Of a stretch of 64,000 nucleotides of DNA, positions 26,890-35,525 are shown in pieces. Origin of the DNA: Pseudonocardia parietis. Its GTDB lineage: Bacteria; Actinomycetota; Actinomycetes; Mycobacteriales; Pseudonocardiaceae. Position 1 is the stretch's first letter, and each line of letters opens with the position of its first letter. The translations under genes and the position numbers were made by a program. The notes beneath the pieces are model-generated. The model made no database searches. It saw only the letters and a program-made list of their open reading frames with translations, and had not been told where the DNA came from. Location: the NCBI RefSeq assembly GCF_017876315.1, contig NZ_JAGINU010000001.1:4340001-4404000 (forward strand). The letters are read 5' to 3'.

Positions 26890-28425
26890 CTACTTCTGAA
26901 GTCCGGCGGGCGGCGGGGCTGGCACTTCGCGAAGCAGTATTCCGGCGGCGATACCCGATATCGTGAGGACGACGGCGCCCACGGTCGCGGCGCTGGTGAA
27001 ACCGTTCGTGTAGGCCTCGAACGCTTGCCGCAGCAGCGGGCCGGCGACCTCGTCCGGCAGGTCCTGGGCGGCGGCGACGGTGCCGCCGATCGTGTCGGTG
27101 GCGGCCTCGCCCACCGTTGCGCCCAGGGTGATGTCGGCGTTCATCGTGTCGCGGTATATCGCTGCGGCGAGGGTGCCGAGGACGGCGATGCCCAGCGCGC
27201 CGCCGAACTCGCTGCTCGTCTCTGCCAGGGCTGACGCGGCGCCGGCTTTCTCCGGCGGGGCCGTGGTCAGGACGAGCGAGGTGACCAGCGTGGCGGTCAT
27301 TCCGACGCCGAGGGTCAGCGCGGTGTAGGCGGTGATCAGCAGGACGATGTGGGAGTCCGCGGTGACGAGGGTGAAGGTGGCGAACCCGCCCGCGGAGATC
27401 AGGAGCCCGAGGGAGACGAGCACTGCCGGGCGGATGGTCCGTGCCAGCAGCGAGGCGAGAGCGACGCCGGTGAAACTGCCGGCGACGGTCGGGAGCATCC
27501 ACAGCGCCGCAGCGAACGGTGCGTATCCGAGGACGGTCTGGATGAAGGTCGCCGCGAGCAGCCCCATGCCCGCGGCGGCGAAGACGATGACGCCGTTGGC
27601 CAGGATCGAACTGCTGAACGCGGGACGGGCGAACAGCCGCACGTCGATCATCGGGCTGGTGCTTCTCCGCTGGCGAACGACGAAGAGCGCGGCGAAACCG
27701 GCTCCCCCGGCGACGGCGGCGATGGACGTCCACTGTGCGCCGTCCTCGGCGATCTTCTTGATGCCGTGGACGACCGGCAGGACAGCCGCGAGCGAGAGAG
27801 CGGCGCCGAACAGGTCGAAGCGGCCGGGATCGGGGTCGCGGGATTCACCGATGATGATCGGGGCGGCGAGCAGCAGCGCGATCATGACCGGCACGTTGAT
27901 GAGGAACACCGAACCCCACCAGAAGTGCTCCAGCAGGAGCCCACCGACGATCGGGCCGACCGCGACGCCGCCGATGAACGCACCGGTCCAGATCCCGACC
28001 GCGGTACGGCGCTGGTTCTCGTCGAGGAACATGCCGCGGATCAACGACAGCGTCGACGGCGCGAGTGTCGCGCCGCCGAAGCCCAGGAGGGCGCGCGCGG
28101 CGATCAGCATCTCGGCGCTCTGGGCGAACGCTGCCAGCAACGACGCGGCACCGAAGGCCACGGCGCCGATCAGCAGGAGCCTGCGCCGCCCGATCCGGTC
28201 GCCGACGCTTCCCATGGTGATGAGCAGCCCGGCCATCATGAACCCGTAGATGTCCATGATCCATAAGAACTGGCTCGCCGTGGGGTTCAGGTCGGCACTG
28301 ATCCACGGCGATGCCATGAACAGGACGGACAGATCCATCGAGGCCAGCAGCGCCGGGAGCACCAGCACCGCCACGCCGAGCCAGTCACGAGCGTTGGCAC
28401 CTGCGTGAGTTGCCACGCCCGTCAT
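26890..28425 (-). CDS. MFS transporter, DHA2/SmvA-like (14 TM)
   Basis: A 511-residue 14-helix major facilitator. The N-terminus LPALLASMDLSVLFMASPWI and motif A GSVGDRIGRRRLLLIG, together with ARALLGFGGATLAPSTLSLI, match SmvA/EmrB-type drug exporters. Its ATG overlaps the stop of the amidohydrolase gene by four bases, so the two form one minus-strand operon, probably repressed by the divergent GntR-TetR fusion protein. Pairing a hydrolase with an exporter suggests handling of one xenobiotic or antibiotic, which is inference. Confidence 0.88.
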   Translation of the reverse strand: MTGVATHAGANARDWLGVAVLVLPALLASMDLSVLFMASPWISADLNPTASQFLWIMDIYGFMMAGLLITMGSVGDRIGRRRLLLIGAVAFGAASLLAAFAQSAEMLIAARALLGFGGATLAPSTLSLIRGMFLDENQRRTAVGIWTGAFIGGVAVGPIVGGLLLEHFWWGSVFLINVPVMIALLLAAPIIIGESRDPDPGRFDLFGAALSLAAVLPVVHGIKKIAEDGAQWTSIAAVAGGAGFAALFVVRQRRSTSPMIDVRLFARPAFSSSILANGVIVFAAAGMGLLAATFIQTVLGYAPFAAALWMLPTVAGSFTGVALASLLARTIRPAVLVSLGLLISAGGFATFTLVTADSHIVLLITAYTALTLGVGMTATLVTSLVLTTAPPEKAGAASALAETSSEFGGALGIAVLGTLAAAIYRDTMNADITLGATVGEAATDTIGGTVAAAQDLPDEVAGPLLRQAFEAYTNGFTSAATVGAVVLTISGIAAGILLREVPAPPPAGLQK

Positions 28426-29825
28426 CGGTCGCCGCCCGCGATTCGCTGCGCGGTGGCCAGCAGATGCGCACGATCGTCGGGTCCGACGTGATACCCGTCC
28501 ACCACGACGGAATGGATCAGCTGGGTGTTCCGGATATCGACGAGTGGATCGGCGTCCAGGATCACGAGGTCGGCCACGCGATCCGCCTGCACCGTGCCGG
28601 CCCAGTCATCACGGCCGAGGAACCTCGCCGGCTCCAGAGTGGCGCACTGGAGAGCCCGCATCGGGGTCAGGCCGGCGGCAACGAACTGCTCGAGCTCGAC
28701 GTGCAAGCTGAACCCGGGGAACAGCCCGGGACCCACCGAGTCCGTACCGGCCAGCAGCCGTACGCCCGCCTCGTCCATGGCGGCGACGGTCGCGCGTCGC
28801 CGGTCGAGCAGATCGCGATGGTGCGCGGATTCCTCGATCGACCGGCCGCCGCCACAGTAGATCTGCTCCCTGAGGAAGCCCCAGGACTCCGGGGTACCGG
28901 GGACCAGATACTCCATTCGCTGGTCATCGAGTCGGATCGACTCAGGTCGGTCGATCGCCACGTGCACCGCGAGGGTGGGCGTGTAGGCGACATCGGCGGC
29001 GACGAGACGTTCGAACACCGAACTCGCCGCGGTGGGGTCGTACGAAGCGACCGCATCCCACTCGACCTCGGTGATCTGCTTCAACCAACTGCCGAGGTGG
29101 AACTCCGGGGACGTCCGTATCGCGGCCATCGCCGCCTCGAGCCTGTCGACGTCCGACGATGTGGCAGGCAGGAGCCCACCGAACAGGTGCTCGAACGACC
29201 GCTGACCCGATTCGATCTGGTCGAGGAACGGCACATTGTCCGATCGATGGCCGGCGACGGCGATGTCGCGCCGGTGTGCCTCTGCGATCACGGCACGATA
29301 GGCGTCCGGGGCGAGCCGCGAGTACACCTTGATGAAGTCGGCTCCGTTGTCGATCGCCTCGGCCACGGCTCGCCGCGCTTGCCCGGGTGATGTGACCGTC
29401 ACGATCGGGGTATCGGGGACGTCGGACCACAGTCCGGGCTCGCCGTCGAACAGGGGGCTGGCGATGGTCATCCGCGGGCCGAGCAGCTCACCGGACTCGA
29501 TCTTCTCGCGGATCGTGTGCAGCACGGGCCGGCCCCACATCTCGCGGACCGCCGTCACGCCGTTGGCGACGTACAAGCCGGCGAAATGCCGGGGGTCATC
29601 GGTTTCCGCCTCACTGTGCACGTGCATGTCGGTGAGCCCCGGAATGAGGTACTTCCCGCTGACGTCGTGCACCAGGGCACCGGGCGGGATCGGAACCTGC
29701 GAGGCAGGCCCCACCGTCGTGATCATCCGGCGGATGACGACCACGGTCTGGTCCGGCCGAGGTGGGGCGCCGGTCGCGTCGATCACTGTGGCACCGACGT
29801 AGGCATGGATCTCGCATTGCGTCAT
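28422..29825 (-). CDS. Amidohydrolase family protein (prolidase/imidazolonepropionase-like)
   Basis: A 467-residue metal-dependent amidohydrolase. The TIM-barrel metal ligands are readable: H68 and H70 in TDMHVHS, Lys166 in FIKVYS as the likely carbamylated bridge, H193 in AGHRSD, H213 in FEHLFGG and D362 in AGTDSVG. The N- and C-terminal beta-sandwich segments (IDATGAPPRPDQTVVV and GTVQADRVADLVILDADPL) are also complete. The ATG before TQCEIHA is the best start, since upstream residues have no family match. It is co-transcribed with the SmvA-like exporter. Relatives cleave cyclic amides, dipeptides or mycotoxins; the substrate here is unknown. Confidence 0.87.
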   Translation of the reverse strand: MTQCEIHAYVGATVIDATGAPPRPDQTVVVIRRMITTVGPASQVPIPPGALVHDVSGKYLIPGLTDMHVHSEAETDDPRHFAGLYVANGVTAVREMWGRPVLHTIREKIESGELLGPRMTIASPLFDGEPGLWSDVPDTPIVTVTSPGQARRAVAEAIDNGADFIKVYSRLAPDAYRAVIAEAHRRDIAVAGHRSDNVPFLDQIESGQRSFEHLFGGLLPATSSDVDRLEAAMAAIRTSPEFHLGSWLKQITEVEWDAVASYDPTAASSVFERLVAADVAYTPTLAVHVAIDRPESIRLDDQRMEYLVPGTPESWGFLREQIYCGGGRSIEESAHHRDLLDRRRATVAAMDEAGVRLLAGTDSVGPGLFPGFSLHVELEQFVAAGLTPMRALQCATLEPARFLGRDDWAGTVQADRVADLVILDADPLVDIRNTQLIHSVVVDGYHVGPDDRAHLLATAQRIAGGDR

Positions 29826-29868
29826 GCGTACAAAGTATCGGCGCTCTAGGCACGCGAGAGCTGACCTG

Positions 29869-29942
29869 GTGCACTTGCTGGTATATGGGACTTCGAGAGC
29901 CTCCACGGGCAGGACGCACCTGTGGCGACGCCTCAAGTGCAC
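29869..29942. promoter_or_regulatory. Paired operator sites for GntR-TetR regulator
   Basis: GTGCACTTG (29869-29877) and its exact inverse CAAGTGCAC (29934-29942) flank the 132-base gap between amidohydrolase and regulator. The right site lies inside AGTGCACT, an 8-base palindrome, directly beside TAGTAC (29943-29948), a possible -10 for the regulator gene. Two inverted sites 65 bases apart could allow looping by a protein with two DNA-binding modules. Confidence 0.5.
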
Positions 29943-29957
29943 TAGTACTCTACGTCC

Positions 29958-30857
29958 GTGTCCGATGCAGACGATCTGCCATCGCAGCGGATCGCCGCTG
30001 CCCTGCGGGAGCGGATCGCACGCGGTGAGCTCGAACCCGGTGATCGAGTCCCCTCCACCCGGCAGCTCGTTCGGGACTGGGGCGTCGCCATGGCGACGGC
30101 GAGCCGCGCGCTGGCGACGCTTCGGGACGAGGGCCTGGTGACCACACGGACGGGTTCGGGGACGGTGGTGCGCGGCGTCCGCGGGTCGGGTGCCGCGCCG
30201 TTGACCCGGAGCCGTGTCCTCGCCGTCGCCGTCCGTATCGCCGACCGCGAGGGGTTGGAGGCACTGTCGATGCGCCGGCTGGCCGGTGTGTTGAAGGTGG
30301 CGCCGATGTCGCTGTATCGGCACATCGCCGGGCGCGACGAGTTGGAGATCCTGATGGTGCGCGCCATCTTCGGAAGCAATCCTCTGCCTCGTTCGATGCC
30401 TACGGGCTGGCGACAGCGCCTCGAAGTGGTATATCGGCTGCAATGGCGCTTGTACCGCGCTCATCCCTGGTTGGCGGAGCTGACGCTGGTGACCCGTCCA
30501 CCGCTCGCGCCGGAGGCGATGCTGCACAGTGAGTGGACCCTCGAGGCGCTGGCCGAACTCGACCTCGACCCACCGACACGGATGCGTACCGCGCTGGCTC
30601 TGCCCGCGTTGGTTCACGGGCTCGCTCTGGCGGCTCTGTACGAGATCCGTGCCGAACACGAGACGCGTCTGCGGAACGAGCAATGGTGGACCACGATCGA
30701 GGCCGAAGCGTCCGAACTGGTCCGTGGAGCCGGCTTTCCCCGGCTCCGTGAACTCGGCGCTCTCGCCACTGACGCGTTCGGCCTCGACGGTCTGGACGAA
30801 GCGTTCGAACTCGCTCTCGGTCACTACCTGGACGGGCTCGCTGCCGCAGCCGGGTGA
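29958..30857 (+). CDS. GntR-TetR fusion transcriptional regulator
   Basis: A 299-residue protein with two DNA-binding modules. An N-terminal GntR winged helix fills residues 5-72 (IAAALRERIARGELEPGDRVPS, ATASRALATLRDEGLVTTRTG). A complete TetR-like unit then starts near residue 83 with an HTH (LEALSMRRLAGVLKVAPMSLYRHIAGRDEL in pieces) and a TetR_C-type helical domain. This fused architecture is known in actinobacteria but uncommon. The GTG start sits close behind a possible -10 (TAGTAC), so the transcript may be leaderless. The divergent amidohydrolase-MFS operon is the likely target. Confidence 0.85.
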   Translation: MSDADDLPSQRIAAALRERIARGELEPGDRVPSTRQLVRDWGVAMATASRALATLRDEGLVTTRTGSGTVVRGVRGSGAAPLTRSRVLAVAVRIADREGLEALSMRRLAGVLKVAPMSLYRHIAGRDELEILMVRAIFGSNPLPRSMPTGWRQRLEVVYRLQWRLYRAHPWLAELTLVTRPPLAPEAMLHSEWTLEALAELDLDPPTRMRTALALPALVHGLALAALYEIRAEHETRLRNEQWWTTIEAEASELVRGAGFPRLRELGALATDAFGLDGLDEAFELALGHYLDGLAAAAG

Positions 30858-31004
30858 TCACGACGGTGAGCCCGTGCCGACTGCCGCGGCATGCACGAGC
30901 CGGGACGCCGCCCTACGGTCGGCCGGGCGGCGACGAGCATCGGTACGTCGTCCCACCGGTCGGCGAGCCGGCGCGACCGGATACACCGCACGAGGGAGCG
31001 ACCC

Positions 31005-31151
31005 ATGAAGATCACCACCGCGGTGGCCCGGGAGATGCCGACGCCCGTGCCCGCCGTACCCGGGCACGAGGGAGCCGGTGTAGCCGAGGCGGTCTCCGGC
31101 TCCACGGCGGGCACGGGCGTCGAACCGGTCGTCGTCATGGGTCGGGTGTGA
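31005..31151 (+). pseudogene. Alcohol dehydrogenase remnant
   Basis: A 48-codon open frame beginning MKITTAVARE and containing PAVPGHEGAGVAEAVSG. These are the first residues and the GHExxG zinc-region signature of aryl/benzyl alcohol dehydrogenases of the medium-chain family. In intact enzymes about 50 residues, including the catalytic Cys segment, separate the two blocks; here they are joined directly, and nothing of the catalytic C-terminal domain follows. It is a doubly deleted remnant. A GGGAG site before the ATG remains. It directly precedes the DUF5996 gene. Confidence 0.65.
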
Positions 31152-31152
31152 C

Positions 31153-32103
31153 GTGCGGGAAACGGACAGGCCGGGCACGTCCGGCTGGCCGAGCCTGCGG
31201 GTCTCGGACTGGACCGCCACACGCGACACCCTGCACATGTGGACCCAGATCGTGGGCAAGATCCGGATGGCGCACGCCCCGCTGGTCAACCACTGGTGGC
31301 AGGTCACGCTCTACGTCAGCCCCCGCGGCCTGACCACGTCCACGATCCCCCACCGGTCGGGTGCGTTCGAGATCGAGTTCGACTTCGTCGGTCACCAGCT
31401 CGCGGTGCGCAGCAGCGACGGCGACAGCCGCACCCTCGCGCTGCGCCCCATGCCGGTCGCCGAGTTCTACCACCAGCTCCTGGACATGCTCGACCGGCTC
31501 GGGATCGAGGCACCGATCCGGCCGAGTCCCAACGAGGTCGACCCCGCGATCCCGTTCGCCGACGACCACGAGCACGCCTCCTACGACAGCGAGGCGGCGG
31601 AACTGTTCTGGCGCCAGCTGCTCCAGGCCGACCGGGTGATCGGCGAGTTCCGGTCGCACTTCGTGGGCAAGGTCAGCCCGGTGCACTTCTTCTGGGGTGC
31701 GATGGACCTGGCGTGCACGCGCTTCTCCGGCAGGCCCGCACCCCCACATCCCGGAGGAGCCCCGAACTGCGGGGACTGGGTCATGGTCGAGGGGTACTCC
31801 CGCGAGCTGTCCAGCTGCGGGTTCTGGCCGGGCGGCGGCGAGGAAGGCGCCTTCTACTCCTACGCCTACCCCGAACCCGACGGCTTCCGCGACTACCCGG
31901 TGGGGCCGGCGGCAGCGCACTTCAGCACCGAGTTCGGGCAGTTCCTGCTGCCCTACGAAGCCGTCCGCACCGCCCCGGACCCGGACCGGGCGCTGACCGA
32001 GTTCCTGCACACCACCTACGAGGCGGCAGCCGAACGCGCGCACTGGGACCGCGCCGCGCTGGAGGACGACCCGTACCGGTGGGGCGACCGCATCCGCCGA
32101 TGA
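31153..32103 (+). CDS. DUF5996 family protein
   Basis: A 316-residue conserved protein recognised as DUF5996 by its opening (WPSLRVSDWTATRDTLHMWTQIVGK) and NHWWQVTLYVSPRGLTTS. The centre reads HFFWGAMDLACTRFSGR and the later part GFWPGGGEEGAFYSYAYPEP. The biochemical function is unknown; aromatic and His residues are numerous in the conserved segments. The GTG start places the family N-terminus at residue 12. It is followed after 61 bases by the PoxB-like gene. Confidence 0.8.
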   Translation: MRETDRPGTSGWPSLRVSDWTATRDTLHMWTQIVGKIRMAHAPLVNHWWQVTLYVSPRGLTTSTIPHRSGAFEIEFDFVGHQLAVRSSDGDSRTLALRPMPVAEFYHQLLDMLDRLGIEAPIRPSPNEVDPAIPFADDHEHASYDSEAAELFWRQLLQADRVIGEFRSHFVGKVSPVHFFWGAMDLACTRFSGRPAPPHPGGAPNCGDWVMVEGYSRELSSCGFWPGGGEEGAFYSYAYPEPDGFRDYPVGPAAAHFSTEFGQFLLPYEAVRTAPDPDRALTEFLHTTYEAAAERAHWDRAALEDDPYRWGDRIRR

Positions 32104-32164
32104 GCGCGGGCCCGTCGCGTCGTGGACGGGCCGACCCGGCTGCGGGGCGGTAGCGTCCCGGGCC

Positions 32165-33925
32165 GTGGCCGTCTCCGTCAGTGACCAGCTGGTCGAGGTC
32201 CTCGTCCAGGCCGGCGTGCAACGGATCTACGGGTTGGTGGGCGACAGCCTCAACCCGATCGTCGACGCCGTCCGGCGATCCGGTGGGTCGGCGCAGGGCG
32301 GGGTCGACTGGATACACGTCCACAACGAGGAGTCCGCAGCTCTCGCGGCCGCCGCCGATGCCCAGCTGACCGGCACGATCGCGGTGTGCGCGGGTAGCTG
32401 CGGGCCCGGCAACACCCACCTGATCCAGGGCCTCTACGACGCCCACCGCTCCGGCGCCCCGGTGCTGGCCCTGGCCTCGCACATCCCGACCGGGCAGATC
32501 GGGACGAACTACTTCCAGGAGACCCACCCGACGGCGCTGTTCGCGGAGTGCTCGTCGTGGGTGGAGCTGGTGTCCCGCCCGGACCAGATGCCGCGCCTGC
32601 AGCGGATCGCCCTGCAGACCGCACTCGCCGAGGGCGGGGTGTCGGTGCTGGTGCTGCCCGGTGACATGACCGCCGAGCGGGCGGCCCACCCGACGGGGAA
32701 CTGCGACCTGGTGCCGCCGACGGGGACGGTGCACCCGTCCGACGACCGCGTGGCAGCCCTGGCCGACCGGATCAACGCCGCGCGGACGGTGACGCTGTTC
32801 GTCGGCGCCGGCGCCCGCGACGCCCGTGAGGAGGTGCTGGCGCTCGCCGAGAAGGTGAAGGCGCCGGTGGGGCATTCGCTCGGCGGCAAGGAGTACATCC
32901 AGTACGACAACCCGTACGACGTCGGGATGAGCGGGCTGCTCGGCTACGGGGCGTGTTACGAGGCCTCGCACGAGGCCGAGCTGCTGGTACTGCTGGGTAC
33001 CGACTTCCCCTACGACGCGTTCCTGCCGCAGTCCCGGACCGTGCAGGTCGACCGGCGCGCGGCGCACCTGGGGCGGCGCACGGCGCTCGAGCTCGGGGTG
33101 GAGGGCGACGTCGGCGCGACGCTGCGGGCCGTGCTGCCGCTGCTCGACCGCAAACCCGACCGCTCCTTCCTCGACGAGATGCTGCGCCATCACGCCGAGG
33201 CCCTCGAGAACGTCGTCGAGGCCTACACCTCCCGGGTGGAGGACCATCGCCCCGTCCACCCGGAGTTCGTCGCGTCGGTGCTCGACGACGAGCTCGCCGA
33301 CGACGCGATCGTCACCGTCGACACCGGGATGTGCAACGTCTGGGCCGCCCGCTACATCACCCCGAACGGCCGGCGGCGCATCATCGGGTCCTACCGGCAC
33401 GGGACGATGGCCAACGCCCTGCCGCACGCCATCGGCGCCGCGGTGTCGCACCCCGGTCGGCAGGTCGTGTCGATGTCCGGCGACGGCGGCCTCACGATGC
33501 TGCTCGGTGAGCTGCTCACCGCCGTCGAGCAGGACCTGGACCTGACGGTCGTCGCCTTCAACAACGGCACGCTGGGCATGATCCGCCTGGAGATGATGGT
33601 CGCCGGGTTCCCCGCGTTCCAGACCGACCACGGACCGGCGGATCTCGGGGCGATCGCCCGCGCCGCCGGTCTGCACAGCGCCACCGTCGAGGACCCGACG
33701 CAGCTGCGCGACGCGCTGCGGGACGCGCTGGCGCACCGCGGTCCGTCGCTGGTCGACGTGCGGACCGACCCCAACACGCTGTCGCTCCCGCCGCGCATCA
33801 CCGCCGAGCAGGTCCGCGGGTTCGCACTCGCCGGGATGCGCACCGTGCTGGCCGGCGGCGTCGGCAAGATGGTCGATCTCGCGCGGTCGAACCTGCGACT
33901 CATCCCGCGAGGTCCACTGCGCTGA
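32165..33925 (+). CDS. poxB: ThDP-dependent pyruvate oxidase / dehydrogenase (PoxB-like)
   Basis: A 586-residue thiamine diphosphate enzyme of the pyruvate oxidase/acetolactate synthase superfamily. The catalytic Glu lies in HNEESAALAAAADAQ at about residue 57, and the PYR-domain loop reads GSCGPGNTHLIQGLYDA. The central domain contains LFVGAGARDAREEVL, and the ThDP/Mg motif is GDGG...NNG (about residues 440-470: SGDGGLTMLLGEL, VVAFNNGTLGM). The long C-terminus with VRGFALAG resembles the membrane-associating tail of E. coli PoxB. It probably oxidises pyruvate to acetate and CO2, passing electrons to quinone. It has a GTG start. Confidence 0.85.
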   Translation: MAVSVSDQLVEVLVQAGVQRIYGLVGDSLNPIVDAVRRSGGSAQGGVDWIHVHNEESAALAAAADAQLTGTIAVCAGSCGPGNTHLIQGLYDAHRSGAPVLALASHIPTGQIGTNYFQETHPTALFAECSSWVELVSRPDQMPRLQRIALQTALAEGGVSVLVLPGDMTAERAAHPTGNCDLVPPTGTVHPSDDRVAALADRINAARTVTLFVGAGARDAREEVLALAEKVKAPVGHSLGGKEYIQYDNPYDVGMSGLLGYGACYEASHEAELLVLLGTDFPYDAFLPQSRTVQVDRRAAHLGRRTALELGVEGDVGATLRAVLPLLDRKPDRSFLDEMLRHHAEALENVVEAYTSRVEDHRPVHPEFVASVLDDELADDAIVTVDTGMCNVWAARYITPNGRRRIIGSYRHGTMANALPHAIGAAVSHPGRQVVSMSGDGGLTMLLGELLTAVEQDLDLTVVAFNNGTLGMIRLEMMVAGFPAFQTDHGPADLGAIARAAGLHSATVEDPTQLRDALRDALAHRGPSLVDVRTDPNTLSLPPRITAEQVRGFALAGMRTVLAGGVGKMVDLARSNLRLIPRGPLR

Positions 33926-33957
33926 CGCACTGCGCACCATCCTGTCGACACCGGCGG

Positions 33958-34170
33958 TCAGGGCAGCTGCGGGCCGTTCGTCCCGGATCCGAGCGACGGC
34001 GACCGGGAGCCGGACACCCGCCGGTACGCCCAGATCCCACCGCCGATCAGCAGCGCGCCTGCCGCCACCCAGACCAGCGACCCGATCAGCCAGCCCAGCA
34101 CCGGTAGCACCACCCCGGTGAGCACCACGATCGCGCCGATCCCCGCCAACACCAACAATGCGATTCTCAT
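33958..34170 (-). CDS. Small two-helix membrane protein
   Basis: A 70-residue hypothetical protein with two adjacent transmembrane helices (IALLVLAGIGAIVVLTGVVL and LVWVAAGALLIGGGIWAY in pieces), then a basic, Ser-rich tail. The ATG before RIALLV was taken because the hydrophobic helix starts at once; an upstream in-frame ATG adds 11 polar residues. No family was identified. It converges with the PoxB-like gene and diverges from the ArsR operon. Confidence 0.55.
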   Translation of the reverse strand: MRIALLVLAGIGAIVVLTGVVLPVLGWLIGSLVWVAAGALLIGGGIWAYRRVSGSRSPSLGSGTNGPQLP

Positions 34171-34290
34171 GGCTCCACGATGCTCTGTCTCCGGTGGCGG
34201 CACCTCGGGGTCGGCCCCGGAGATGCCTCGGGGTCGTCATCGCCCGGAACGGGGTGCCCCTCGGCCTGCGCAAGTCAACAAATTTCTATA

Positions 34291-34312
34291 AGTACAAGCG
34301 TGTGTTTGTGCT
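34291..34312. promoter_or_regulatory. Putative ArsR operator
   Basis: AGTACAA (34291-34297) and TTGTGCT (34306-34312) form an inverted repeat with one mismatch and an 8-base spacer. It sits in an unusually AT-rich patch (34275-34320), about 35 bases before the ArsR start. It is the probable self-regulatory operator. Confidence 0.5.
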
Positions 34313-34344
34313 AGATTGCCTCGACCGCACTCGCCGAGGAGCTC

Positions 34345-34686
34345 ATGAGTACCGACCCCGCGCCCGACATGGACCTGGCCCTGCGCGCCCTGGCCGACCC
34401 GAACCGGCGGGCGATCCTGGCCGCGGTCCGCGGCGGCCCGCGACCGGTCGGGGAGCTCGCCGAAGCGGTCGGGCTGTCCCAGCAGGCCACCTCGCACCAC
34501 CTGCGGATACTGCGTGCGGCCGGCCTGGCCCGCGGTACCCGCGAGGGCACCCGTCACCTGTTCGCCGTGAACACCGACGGGCTGAGCGCGGTGCGCAGCT
34601 ACCTCGACGGGTTCTGGCCCGACCGGCTCGCCGCGCTCAAGGCCGCGGTCGAGGCCGGCGGCGCCATCGGGGGCGAGGATGGCTGA
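34345..34686 (+). CDS. ArsR-family regulator
   Basis: A 113-residue winged-helix ArsR protein. ALADPNRRAILAAVRGGPRPV and VGELAEAVGLSQQATSHHLRIL are the helix-turn-helix, and GLARGTREGTRHLFAVN is the wing. No Cys metal site is present, so it is probably one of the non-metal ArsR proteins that travel with SRPBCC genes. Its stop lies beyond the SRPBCC start (8-base overlap), making an operon of four genes. Confidence 0.88.
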   Translation: MSTDPAPDMDLALRALADPNRRAILAAVRGGPRPVGELAEAVGLSQQATSHHLRILRAAGLARGTREGTRHLFAVNTDGLSAVRSYLDGFWPDRLAALKAAVEAGGAIGGEDG

Positions 34687-35146
34687 GTACGCGACCTCGA
34701 TCGAGATCGCGGCGCCGCCGTCGCGCGTGTTCGACTACCTGGTGACCGAGGACGGGATGACCGCCTGGATGGGCCGGCACGCGACGCTGTCGCCGGAACC
34801 GGGCGGCCGGTTCACGGTCGACATCGCCGGTTACCCCATCCGCGGCCGCTACCTGCAGGTCGAGCGGCCACACCGCGTCGTCGTGTCCTGGGGTGTCACC
34901 GACAGCCCGGACCTTCCCCCGGGCGCGTCGACAGTGGAGTTCCGGCTCACCGCGACCGCCCGCGGTACCCGCGTCGACCTCGTCCACTCCGGGCTGCCCG
35001 ACACCGACCTCGACGGTCACGCCGACGGATGGACCCACTTCCTGCCCCGCCTGCAGACGGCCGCGACCGGTGGCGACGCCGGCCCGGACACGTGGCGACC
35101 GATCGACGACCGCGACCACCGAACCCACCCGGGAGCCCCACAGTGA
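34679..35146 (+). CDS. SRPBCC (AHSA1-like) domain protein
   Basis: A 155-residue START-like domain protein with ATSIEIAAPPSRVFDYLVTEDGMTAWMG at the N-terminus (in pieces) and VEFRLTATARGTRVDLVHSGLP plus a WTHFLPRLQTAA end helix. Such single-domain proteins bind hydrophobic ligands in a helix-grip cavity and commonly pair with ArsR regulators. The last residues after the helix are low-complexity. Its stop overlaps the next GTG start. Confidence 0.85.
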   Translation: MAEYATSIEIAAPPSRVFDYLVTEDGMTAWMGRHATLSPEPGGRFTVDIAGYPIRGRYLQVERPHRVVVSWGVTDSPDLPPGASTVEFRLTATARGTRVDLVHSGLPDTDLDGHADGWTHFLPRLQTAATGGDAGPDTWRPIDDRDHRTHPGAPQ

Positions 35147-35511
35147 CAGCGCCATCACGCACCAGCGCACTCGAGACCGTCCTGGACTACCACCGGGCAT
35201 GGACCAGCGGCGACATCGACCGCGCCATGAGCCTGGTCGCCGAGAACGCGGTGTGCCACGCACCCGGCGAGGACCTCGTCGGCAAGGACGCCTACCGCGC
35301 GTTCCTGGCCGGTTTCGCGCCATTACTGACCGGCCTGACCGAGGTGGCCAGGCTCGCCGACGACCACCACGTGATGCTCTTCTACCACCCCCACACCGCG
35401 ACGACGACCACCGCGCCCGCCGCCGAGTGCTTCACCGTCGAGGACGGGACGATCGTGAAGAACCTGCTCGTGTTCGACCGGCTGTCCTTCGCCCCGCCGC
35501 CCGAGTCCTGA
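35143..35511 (+). CDS. SnoaL-like / NTF2-fold protein
   Basis: A 122-residue NTF2-like protein with LDYHRAWTSGDIDRAMSLVAENAVCHAPG and GKDAYRAFLAGF, typical SnoaL-like blocks, and a core containing several His residues (DDHHVMLFYHPH). The GTG start overlaps the SRPBCC stop by four bases, so it belongs to the ArsR operon. It may act on, or carry, the same ligand as the SRPBCC protein. The substrate is unknown. Confidence 0.78.
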   Translation: MTAPSRTSALETVLDYHRAWTSGDIDRAMSLVAENAVCHAPGEDLVGKDAYRAFLAGFAPLLTGLTEVARLADDHHVMLFYHPHTATTTTAPAAECFTVEDGTIVKNLLVFDRLSFAPPPES

Positions 35512-35525
35512 GCGGGCGGATCACC

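Noticed and set aside
31922..34273. 783-codon minus-strand frame opposite the PoxB-like gene
   Set aside because: It is a shadow of a clearly recognisable ThDP enzyme and of DUF5996; composition is typical of antisense frames in GC-rich DNA.
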